64,000 nucleotides of DNA from Euptelea pleiosperma. Its lineage: Eukaryota; Streptophyta; Magnoliopsida; Ranunculales; Eupteleaceae. Numbering within the stretch: position 1 is the first letter of the stretch; each line of letters starts with the position of its first letter. The notes beneath the pieces were generated by a model. It was given only the letters and a program-made list of their open reading frames with translations, ran no database searches and was not told where the DNA came from. Shown piece after piece: positions 54,601 to 64,000 of this stretch. The stretch covers positions 21,211,913-21,275,912 of the forward strand of contig CM068547.1 in assembly GCA_035048495.1 (NCBI GenBank), written 5' to 3'. The translations under genes and the position numbers were made by a program.

Positions 54601-55788
54601 GAGTTAGATCAACTCTGGAATCGTTTAGGGGAGATTGATATTGATCCTTTCCTAGCGAAGGATGAAGTGATTTGGACTGAATCGCAATCAGGAGTTTTTT
54701 CCTTGAAATCGGCTTATGAAGCCATGAGGCAACATGGACGACTTGTTGATTGGCAGGGACTCATATGGACTAAGAAGGCCATCCCACGGCATAGCTTTGT
54801 GGCTTGGCTAACTATTAATGGGGGCCTTCTTACTAAAGATAAGCCTCAGATTCAACACCTTATTTCTAATAAGGCTTGTGTTCTATGTAACAGGGCAGAC
54901 GAAAATGTGAAGCATCTCTTTTTCAACTGTCCTTTTTCCAGATTTATTTGGTCTCATATTCTGAGAATTTCAAGATTCAACAGAAATATTGAAGACTCGG
55001 ACTCGGAAGCGCAATGGATTTTATGCAACCTCATGGGCACTGATTGGCTTCATCAGGTTTTACAGGTTGCCTTTAACGCCACTATTTATTTCATCTGGCG
55101 AGAACGCAATGATCGGGTGTTTCAAACCACTTATCTGCCGAAGGAGGTGATCATTCACCGTATTATGGAAGCTACAAGGATCAGATTTTGCTCTGAGAAA
55201 GGTCAAATCTTAGATTCCCCAAGGACTAGAGAGTTTTTTGAGTCTTGGAGGATAAATGTGGAGTTTGTCCATTCTACTCCTATCACATGCCAATGGAGTC
55301 CACCGATTGAACCTGTTTGGCTTCTAAATACAGATGGATCTTTTGGGGAGCTTTTAGCTGGATTTGGAGGGCTTCTTAGAGATGCTAATGGTGATGCCTT
55401 ATATGCTTATGCGGGGGGCAGCAAGAAAATTTCAGTGGTCTATCATGAGCTTCAAGCCATTTTCCATGGCCTTATGATAGCCTATTCTAAAGGTATTACC
55501 AAAGTTCGGGTGGCAACGGACTCATCCCAATCGGTGGGTATTATTAAGGGCGATTTTAGTATACCTTGGCAGACTAGATCTCTAGTCCGGTCGATTAGTA
55601 ATATTTGGCGTCTTTTTGAAGACATTGACATTGAACATGTCTATCGGGAGAGTAATAGGGCGGCTGATTTTCTTGCTTCGTTTAGTCATTCCTCGCCTTG
55701 TACTCTCCTTTCCCCTCAGTTGTTTCCTCCTGATCTTATCTCTATTATCACTGAGGATGCCAATGGGCAGATGTACTACAGAATATAA
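51619..55788 (+). pseudogene. LINE ORF2 (endonuclease-RT-RNase H), nonsense at codon 18
   Basis: ORF2 begins at the ATG at 51,619, overlapping ORF1 by 8 nt, with the typical plant L1 start MNKIAIWNIRGLN. Codon 18 is TAG (51,670-51,672), where a Gln codon is expected before REIKKFIQ. The frame is then open to 55,788, 1,389 codons in all. Numbered from that ATG, the APE endonuclease has the LLETK glutamate (residue 37), GDFN (D141) and SDH (D227, H228). The reverse transcriptase has D590 in KIDIKKAYD, RQGDPLSPYLF, and FADD with D696 and D697. The zf-RVT motif has C1087, C1090, H1099 and C1104. RNase H has D1239, E1277, D1301 and D1350. All catalytic positions I can check are present. The next in-frame ATG, at 51,931, lies past the endonuclease N-terminus, so reinitiation would not give a full enzyme. 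Confidence 0.93.
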
Positions 55789-55858
55789 TTTTGCTTACCT
55801 TTAAAGTCAGGTAGGGGTCTGCCTAACCCCAAGCTTATTTCTCAAAAAAAAAAAAAAA
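55789..55858 (+). other. LINE 3' UTR and poly-A tail
   Basis: About 55 bp of 3' UTR after the ORF2 stop, then an A run at 55,844-55,860 whose last two bases may belong to the target-site duplication. A small stem is possible: GGGGT at 55,814-55,818 with ACCCC at 55,826-55,830 and a 7-nt loop. Some LINEs use such a 3' stem for recognition by their own reverse transcriptase, but that role here is only a guess. No AATAAA signal is seen. Confidence 0.8.
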
Positions 55859-55874
55859 AACACACAAACTGAGT
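55859..55874. repeat. Target-site duplication, right copy
   Basis: AACACACAAACTGAGT matches 49,966-49,981 exactly. Its leading AA merges with the poly-A tail, so only 55,861-55,874 is unambiguous. The satellite resumes immediately with CCAATTTGAGATG, in phase with the left flank. Confidence 0.9.
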
Positions 55875-58800
55875 CCAATTTGAGATGTTGACGCACGGAT
55901 GGAGCTAACTAGTTTCGACTGTCACGAATCTTGTTCCAACACTTCAAATGTGTTGAAACAATAGTAATGGAAGAGTTTGAGTCCAATTACGAGATCCGGT
56001 TGCGAAAAAGTCACAAGTTATGGGCTTCGGAAGGTAATACAAAAACTGAGTCCAATTTGAGACGTTGACGCACGGATGGAGCAAACTTCTTTCGACTGTC
56101 AAGAATCTTGTCCCAACACTGCAAATGTGTTGAAACAATAGTAATTGAAGAGTTGGAGTCCAATTACGAGGTCTGGTTGCGAAAAATTCACAAGTTATAA
56201 GCTTCGGAACGTAACACACAAACTGAGTCCAATTTGAGACGTTGACGCACGGATGGAGCTAACTTGTTTCGACTGTCACGAATCTTGTTCCAACACTTCA
56301 AATGTGTTGAAACAATAGTAATGGAAGAGTTTGAGTCCAATTACGAGGTATGGTTGCGAAAAAGTCACAAGTTATAAGCTTCAGAATGTAATACACAAAC
56401 TGAGTCCAATTTGAGACGTTGACGCACGGATGGAGCAAACTTGTTTCGACTGTCACGAATCTTGTCCCAACACTGCAAATGTGTTGAAACAATAGTAATG
56501 GAAGAATTCGAGTCTAATTACGAGGTCCGGTTGCGAAAAAGTCACAAGTTATAGGCTTCGGAATGTAACACACAAACTGAGTCAAATTTGAGACGTTGAT
56601 GCACGGATTGAGCTAACTTGTTTCGACTGTCAAGAATCTTGTTCCAACACATCAAATGTGTTGAAAAAATAGTAATGGAAGAGTTTGAGTCCAATTACGA
56701 GGTCCGGTTGCGAAAATGTCACAAGTTATAGCCTTCGGAATATAACACACAAACTGAGTCCAATTAGAGACATTGACGAACGGATGGAGCAAACTTCTTT
56801 CGACTGTCCCGAATTTTGCTCCAACACTTCAAATGTGTTGAAACAATAGTAATGGAAGAGTTTGAGTCCAATTACGAGGTCCAGTTGCGAAAAAGTCACA
56901 AGTTATAGGCTTCGGAATGTAACACACAAACTGAGTCCAATTTGAGACGTTGACGCATGGATGGAGCTAACTTGTTTCGACGGTCCCAAATCATGTTCCA
57001 ACACTTAAAATCTATTTAAACAATAGTAATGGAAGAGTTGGAGTCCAATTACGAGGTGTGGTTGCGAAAAATTCACAAGTTATAAGCTTCGGAACGTAAC
57101 ACACAAACTGAGTCCAATTTGCGACGTTGATGCACGGATGGAGCTAACTTGCTTCGACTGTCAAGAATCTTGTTCCAACACATCAAATGTGTTGAAACAA
57201 TAGTAATGGAAGAGTTTGAGTCCAAAATAAGAGGTCTGGTTGCGAAAATGTCACAAGTTATAGCCTTCGGAATATAACACACAAACTGAGTCCAATTTGA
57301 GACGTTGACGCATGGATGGAGCTAACTTGTTTCGACGGTCCCAAATCATGTTCCAACACTTAAAATCTGTTGAAACAATAGTAATGGAAGAGTTGGAGTC
57401 CAATTACGAGGTGTGGTTGCGAAAAATTCACAAGTTATAAGCTTCGGAACGTAACACACAAACTGAGTCCAATTTGAGACGTTGACGCACGGATGGAGCT
57501 AACTAGTTTCGACTGTCACGAATCTTGTTCCAACACTTCAAATGTGTTGAAACAATAGTAATGGAAGAGTTTGAGTCCAATTACGAGATCCGGTTGCGAA
57601 AAAGTCACAAGTTATGGGCTTCGGAAGGTAATACACAAACTGAGTCCAATTTGAGACGTTGACGCACGGATGGAGCAAACTTCTTTCGACTGTCAAGAAT
57701 CTTGTCCCAACACTGCAAATGTGTTGAAACAATAGTAATTGAAGAGTTGGAGTCCAATTACGAGGTCTGGTTGCGAAAAATTCACAAGTTATAAGCTTCG
57801 GAACGTAACACACAAACTGAGTCCAATTTGAGACGTTGACGCACGGATGGAGCTAACTTGTTTTGACTGTCACGAATCTTGTTCCAACACTTCAAATGTG
57901 TTGAAACAATAGTAATGGAAGAGTTTGAGTCCAATTACGAGGTATGGTTGCGAAAAAGTCACAAGTTATAAGCTTCGGAATGTAATACACAAACTGAGTC
58001 CAATTTGAGACGTTGACGCACGGATGGAGCAAACTTGTTTCGACTGTCACGAATCTTGTCCCAACACTGCAAATGTGTTGAAACAATAGTAATGGAAGAA
58101 TTCGAGTCTAATTACGAGGTCCGGTTGCGAAAAAGTCACAAGTTATAGGCTTCGGAATGTAACACACAAACTGAGTCCAATTTGAGACGTTGATGCACGG
58201 ATTGAGCTAACTTGTTTCGACTGTCATGAATCTTGTTCCAACACATCAAATGTGTTGAAAAAATAGTAATGGAAGAGTTTGAGTCCAATTACGAGGTCCG
58301 GTTGCGAAAATGTCACAAGTTATAGCCTTCGGAATATAACACACAAACTGAGTCCAATTAGAGACATTGACGAACGGATGGAGCAAACTTCTTTCGACTG
58401 TCCCGAATTTTGCCCCAACACTTCAAATGTGTTGAAACAATAGTAATGGAAGAGTTTGAGTCCAATTACGAGGTCCAGTTGCGAAAAAGTCACAAGTTAT
58501 AGGCTTCGGAATGTAACACACAAACTGAGTCCAATTTGAGACGTTGACGCATGGATGGAGCTAACTTGTTTCGACGGTCCCAAATCATGTTCCAACACTT
58601 AAAATCTATTTAAACAATAGTAATGGAAGAGTTGGAGTCCAATTACGAGGTGTGGTTGCGAAAAATTCACAAGTTATAAGCTTCGGAACGTAACACACAA
58701 ACTGAGTCCAATTTGAGACGTTGATGCACGGATGGAGCTAACTTGCTTCGACTGTCAAGAATCTTGTTCCAACACATCAAATGTGTTGAAACAATAGTAA

Positions 58801-58880
58801 TGGAAGAGTTTGAGTCCAAAATAAGAGGTCTGGTTGCGAAAATGTCACAAGTTATAGCCTTCGGAATATAACACACAAAC
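55875..58880. repeat. 9-monomer repeat (1,594 bp unit), right arm
   Basis: About 1.9 copies at a 1,594-bp offset: marker monomers at 57,073 and 58,667, and the GAGATCCGG monomer near 55,991 and 57,585. Both copies carry CTATTTAAAC (near 57,012 and 58,606) and GAATTCGAGTC. The unit is 8 x 177 + 178 bp, the same length as the 9-mer at 39-41 kb but with different private variants. Confidence 0.75.
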
Positions 58881-59930
58881 TGAGTCCAATTTGAGACGTT
58901 GATGCACGGATTGAGCTAACTTGTTTCGACTGTCAAGAATCTTGTTCCAACACATCAAATGTGTTGAAAAAATAGTAATGGAAGAGTTTGAGTCCAATTA
59001 CGAGGTCCGGTTGCGAAAATGTCACAAGTTATAGCCTTCGGAATATAACACACAAACTGAGTCCAATTAGAGACATTGACGAACGGATGGAGCAAACTTC
59101 TTTCGACTGTCCCGAATTTTGCTCCAACACTTCAAATGTGTTGAAACAATAGTAATGGAAGAGTTTGAGTCCAATTACGAGGTCCGATTGCGAAAAATTC
59201 ACAAGTTATAGGCTTCGGAATGTAACACACAAACTGAGTCCAATTTGAGACGTTGACGCATGGATGGAGCTAACTTGTTTCGACGGTCCCAAATTATGTT
59301 CCAACACTTAAAATCTATTTAAACAATAGTAATGGAAGAGTTGGAGTCCAATTACGAGGTGTGGTTGCGAAAAATTCACAAGTTATAAGCTTCGGAACGT
59401 AACACACAAACTGAGTCCAATTTGAGACGTTGATGCACGGATGGAGCTAACTTGCTTCGACTGTCAAGAATCTTGTTCCAACACATCAAATGTGTTGAAA
59501 CAATAGTAATGGAAGAGTTTGAGTCCAAAATAAGAGGTCTGGTTGCGAAAATGTCACAAGTTATAGCCTTCGGAATATAACACACAAACTGAGTCCAATT
59601 TGAGACGTTGATGCACGGATTGAGCTAACTTGTTTCGACTGTCAAGAATCTTGTTCCAACACATCAAATGTGTTGAAAAAATAGTAATTGAAGAGTTTGA
59701 GTCCAATTACGAGGTCCGGTTGCGAAAATGTCACAAGTTATAGCCTTCGGAATATAACACACAAACTGAGTCCAATTAGAGACATTGACGAACGGATGGA
59801 GCAAACTTCTTTCGACTGTCCCGAATTTTGCTCCAACACTTCAAATATGTTGAAACAATAGTAATGGAAGAGTTTGAGTCCAATTACGAGGTCCGATTGC
59901 GAAAAATTCACAAGTTATAGGCTTCGGAAT
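58150..59930. repeat. 4-monomer repeat (709 bp unit), right arm
   Basis: Four monomer types recur in order every 709 bp: one with GCACGGATTGAGC and GAAAAAATAG, one with ATTAGAGACATTGACG, one with CTATTTAAAC, and the 178-bp marker with CTTGCTTCGAC. Starts are near 58,185, 58,894 and 59,603, about 2.5 copies. The unit equals 3 x 177 + 178 bp and ends where CAAATTTGTTG appears near 60,020. Confidence 0.75.
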
Positions 59931-62235
59931 GTAACACACAAACTGAGTCCAATTTGAGACGTTGATGCACGGATTGAGCTAACTTGTTTCGACTGTCAAG
60001 AATCTTGTTCCAACACATCAAATTTGTTGAAACAATAGTAATGAAAGAGTTTGAGTCCAATTACATGGTCCGATTGCTAAAAGCCCTTAAGTTATAGGCT
60101 TCGGAATCTAACAAACGAACTGAGTCCAATTTGAGACGTTGACGCACGGATAGAGCTAACTTGTTTCGACGGTCCCAAATCATGTTCCAACACTTAAAAT
60201 CTGTTGAAACAATTGTAATGGAAGAGTTTGAGTCAAATTACGAGCTCTGGTTGCGAAAACGTCACAAGTTATAGGCTTCGGAATGTAACACACAAACTGA
60301 GTCCAATTAGAGACATTGACGAACGGATGGAGCAAACTTCTTTCGACTGTCCCGAATTTTACTCCAACACTTCAAATGTGTTGAAACAATAGTAATGGAA
60401 GAGTTTGAGTCCAATTACGAGGTCCAGTTGCGAAAAAGTCACAAGTTATAGGCTTCGGAATGTAACACACAAACTGAGTCCAATTTGAGACGTTGATGCA
60501 CGGATGGAGCTAACTTGTTTCGACTGTCAAGAATCTTGTTCCAATACATCAAATCTGTTGAAACAATAGTAATGGAAGAGTTTGAGTCCAAAATAAGAGG
60601 TCCGGTTGCGAAAATGTCACAAGTTATAGCCTTCGGAATATAACACACAAACTGAGTCCAATTTGAGACGTTGACGCATGGATGGAGCTAACTTGTTTCG
60701 ACGGTCCCAAATCATGTTCCAACACTTAAAATCTGTTGAAACAATATTAATGGAAGAGTTGGAGTCCAATTACGAGGTGTGGTTGCGAAAAATTCACAAG
60801 TTATAAGCTTCGGAACGTAACACACAAACTGAGTCCAATTTGAGACGTTGACGCACGGATGGAGCTAACTAGTTTCGACTGTCACGAATCTTGTTCCAAC
60901 ACTTCAAATGTGTTAAAACAATAGTAATGGAAGAGTTTGAGTCCAATTACGAGGTCCGGTTGCGAAAAAGTCACAAGTTATGGGCTTCGGAAGGTAATAC
61001 ACAAACTGAGTCCAATTTGAGACGTTGACGCACAGATGGAGCAAACTTCTTTCGACTGTTAAGAATCTTGTCCCAACACTGCAAATGTGTTGAAACAATA
61101 GTAATTGAAGAGTTGGAGTCCAATTACGAGGTCTGGTTGAGAAAAATTCACAAGTTATAAGCTTTGGAACGTAACACACAAACTGAGTCCAATTTGAGAC
61201 GTTGACGCACGGATGGAGCTAACTTGTTTCGACTGTCACGAATCTTGTTCCAACACTTCAAATGTGTTGAAACAATAGTAATGGAAGAGTTTGAGTCCAA
61301 TTACGAGGTATGGTTGCGAAAAAGTCACAAGTTATAAGCTTCGGAATGTAATACACAAACTGAGTCCAATTTGAGACGTTGACGCACGGATGGAGCAAAC
61401 TTGTTTCGACTGTCACGAATCTTGTCCCAACACTGCAAATGTGTTGAAACAATAGTAATGGAAGAATTCGAGTCTAATTACGAGGTCCGGTTGCGAAAAA
61501 GTCACAAGTTATAGGCTTCGGAATGTAACACACAAACTGAGTCCAATTTGAGACGTTGATGCACGGATTGAGCTAACTTGTTTCGACTGTCAAGAATCTT
61601 ATTCCAACACATCAAATGTGTTGAAACAATAGTAATGGAAGAGTTTGAGTCCAATTACATGGTCCGATTGCTAAAAGCCCTTAAGTTATAGGCTTCGGAA
61701 TGTAACAAACGAACTGAGTCCAATTTGAGACGTTGACGCACGGATAGAGCTAACTTGTTTCGACGGTCCCAAATCATGTTCCAACACTTAAAATCTGTTG
61801 AAACAATTGTAATGGAAGAGTTTGAGTCCAATTACAAGGTCCAGTTGCGAAAAAGTCACAAGTTATAGGCTTCGGAATGTAACACACAAACTGAGTCCAA
61901 TTTGAGACGTTGATGCACGGATGGAGCTAACTTGTTTCGACTGTCAAGAATCTTGTTCCAATACATCAAATGTGTTGAAAAAATAGTAATGGAAGAGTTT
62001 GAGTCCAAAATAAGAGGTCCGGTTGCGAAAATGTCACAAGTTATAGCCTTCGGAATATAACACACAAACTGAGTCCAATTTGAGACGTTGACGCATTGAT
62101 GGAGATAACTTGTTTCGACGGTCCCAAATCATGTTCCAACACTTAAAATCTGTTGAAACAATAGTAATGGAAGAGTTGGAGTCCAATTACGAGGTCTGGT
62201 TGCGAAAAATTCACAAGTTATAAGCTTCGGAACGT

Positions 62236-62251
62236 AACACACAAACTGAGT
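62236..62251. other. Paralogous empty site of the LINE insertion
   Basis: AACACACAAACTGAGT occurs once here, between sequences matching both LINE flanks. The left neighbour shares the rare GAGGTCTGG form in the GTCCCAAATC monomer (49,921 and about 62,190), with only two differences over about 180 bp. The right neighbour shares CTAACTAGTTTC followed by GAGATCCGG with the sequence after 55,875. It represents the uninterrupted arrangement. Confidence 0.75.
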
Positions 62252-64000
62252 CCAATTTGAGACGTTGACGCACGGATGGAGCTAACTAGTTTCGACTGTC
62301 ACGAATCTTGTTCCAACACTTCAAATGTGTTGAAACAATAGTAATGGAAGAGTTTGAGTCCAATTACGAGATCCGGTTGCGAAAAAGTCACAAGTTATGG
62401 GCTTCGGAAGGTAATACACAAACTGAGTCCAATTTGAGACGTTGACGCACGGATGGAGCAAACTTCTTTCGACTGTCAAGAATCTTGTCCCAACACTGCA
62501 AATGTGTTGAAACAATAGTAATTGAAGAGTTGGAGTCCAATTACGAGGTCTGGTTGCGAAAAATTCATAAGTTATAAGCTTCGGAACGTAACACACAAAC
62601 TGAGTCCAATTTGAGACGTTGACGCACGGATGGAGCTAACTTGTTTCGACTGTCACGAATCTTGTTCCAACACTTCAAATGTGTTGAAACAATAGTAATG
62701 GAAGAGTTTGAGTCCAATTACGAGGTATGGTTGCGAAAAAGTCACAAGTTATAAGCTTCGGAATGTAATACACAAACTGAGTCCAATTTGAGACGTTGAC
62801 GCACGGATGGAGCAAACTTGTTTCGACTGTCACGAATCTTGTCCCAACACTGCAAATGTGTTGAAACAATAGTAATGGAAGAATTCGAGTCTAATTACGA
62901 GGTCGGGTTGTGAAAAAGTCACAAGTTATAGGCTTCGGAATGTAACACACAAACTGAGTCCAATTTGAGACGTTGATGCACGGATTGAGCTAACTTGTTT
63001 CGACTGTCAAGAATCTTGTTCCAACACATCAAATGTGTTTAAACAATAGTAATGGAAGAGTTTGAGTCCAATTACGAGGTCCGGTTGCGAAAATGTCACA
63101 AGTTATAGCCTTCGGAATATAACACACAAACTGAGTCCAATTTGAGACGTTGACGCATGGATGGAGCTAACTTGTTTTGACGGTCCCAAATCATGTTCCA
63201 ACACTTAAAATCTGTTTAAACAATAGTAATGGAAGAGTTGGAGTCCAATTACGAGGTGTGGTTGCGAAAAATTCACAAGTTATAACTTCGGAACGTAACA
63301 CACAAACTGAGTCCAATTTGAGACGTTGATGCACGGATGGAGCTAACTTGTTTCGACTGTCAAGAATCTTGTTCCAACACATCAAATGTGTTGAAACAAT
63401 GGTAATGGAAGAGTTTGAGTCCAAAATAAGAGGTCTGGTTGCGAAAATGTCACAAGTTATAGCCTTCGGAATATAACACACAAACTGAGTCCAATTTGAG
63501 ACGTTGACGCATGGATAGAGCTAACTTGTTTCGACGGTCCCAAATCATGTTCCAACACTTAAAATCTGTTGAAACAATAGTAATGGAAGAGTTGGAGTCC
63601 AATTACGAGGTGTGGTTGCGAAAAATTCACAAGTTATAAGCTTCGGAACGTAACACACAAACTGAGTCCAATTTGAGACGTTGACGTACGGATGGAGCTA
63701 ACTTGTTTCGACTGTCACGATTCTTGATCCAACAATTCAAATGTGTTGAAACAATGGTAATGCAAGAGATTTAGGCCAATTACGAGGTCCGATTGCGAAA
63801 AATTCACAAGTTATAGGCTTCGGAATGTAACACACAAACTGAGTCCAATTTGAGACGTTGATGAACGGATTGAGCTAACTTGTTTCGACTGTGAAGAATC
63901 TTGTTCCAACACATCAAATGTGTTGAAACAATAGTAATGGAAGAGTTTGAGTCCAATTACATGGTCCGATTGCTAAAAGCCCTTAAGTTATAGGCTTCGG

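Larger units (their letters stand above)
49982..55858 (+). mobile_element. L1-type LINE retrotransposon, near full length
   Basis: A non-LTR retrotransposon of about 5,877 bp inserted in the satellite. In order it has a pyrimidine-rich 5' end, a 5' UTR of about 0.3 kb, ORF1 with a CCHC knuckle, an overlapping ORF2 with endonuclease, reverse transcriptase, zinc motif and RNase H, a 55-bp 3' UTR and an A17 tail. It has no LTRs and is flanked by a perfect 14-16 bp target-site duplication. Removing the element and one duplication restores an uninterrupted monomer in register. There is no sign of the 5' truncation common in LINE copies, and no frameshift. The only visible defect is a TAG at ORF2 codon 18. 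The subfamily is not identified. Confidence 0.96.
55875..64000. repeat. Satellite array, right arm
   Basis: The same satellite family, orientation and register as the left arm, about 46 monomers, running off the window end. It carries a variant, GTTGAAAAAATAG (near 56,663, 58,257, 58,968, 59,675 and 61,976), that I did not see in the left arm. Marker 178-bp monomers are at 57,073, 58,667, 59,376, 60,439, 61,856 and 63,191. No gene or other element is present. Confidence 0.95.

Noticed and set aside
49982..55858. LTR retrotransposon (centromeric Gypsy type)
   Set aside because: There are no LTRs, primer-binding site, protease or integrase. The poly-A tail, the variable target-site duplication and the APE endonuclease identify a LINE.

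Overview
The window is almost entirely satellite DNA from a eukaryote, most likely a flowering plant. About 58.1 kb of the 64 kb is one head-to-tail tandem array of roughly 328 monomers of 177 or 178 bp. It is interrupted once, by a near full-length L1-type LINE retrotransposon of about 5.9 kb. The plant assignment rests on the LINE: an ORF1 with a DUF4283-like region plus a CCHC knuckle, and an ORF2 with APE endonuclease, reverse transcriptase, zf-RVT zinc motif and a C-terminal RNase H domain, an arrangement typical of plant L1 elements. I do not recognise the satellite family or the species. No host gene, tRNA, rRNA, CRISPR array or bacterial feature was found.

Layout. (1) 1-49,981: left satellite array. 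It has several nested higher-order repeats (HORs): a 12-monomer unit of 2,126 bp at about 1.26-6.5 kb and again at 9.8-13.4 kb; a 27-monomer unit of 4,783 bp at about 11.9-34.83 kb, about 4.8 copies; and a more rearranged stretch from 34.83 kb with 9-monomer (1,594 bp) and 16-monomer (2,834 bp) units. (2) 49,982-55,858: the LINE in plus orientation, with a 17-A tail and a perfect target-site duplication of 14-16 bp. (3) 55,875-64,000: right satellite array in the same orientation and register, with 9-monomer and 4-monomer (709 bp) units.

The HOR periods are explained exactly by two monomer lengths. Most monomers are 177 bp; a marker class carrying AAAATAAGAGG in place of AATTACGAGG is 178 bp. 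The 12-, 27-, 16-, 9- and 4-mers hold 2, 4, 2, 1 and 1 marker monomers, which gives 2126, 4783, 2834, 1594 and 709 bp. The spacing of marker monomers is therefore a barcode for the array. A nucleosome-sized monomer, long near-identical HORs, a dyad-symmetric hairpin in each monomer and a nested LINE all fit a centromeric or pericentromeric location, but this is inference.

The LINE is structurally complete, with ORF1 open. ORF2, which overlaps ORF1 by 8 nt, has one in-frame TAG at codon 18 and is otherwise open with all recognisable catalytic residues. It looks like a recent insertion disabled, at least for ORF2, by a single nonsense change. Small minus-strand ORFs of 60-111 codons throughout the array are frame shadows of a repeat whose length is divisible by three and are not annotated as genes.
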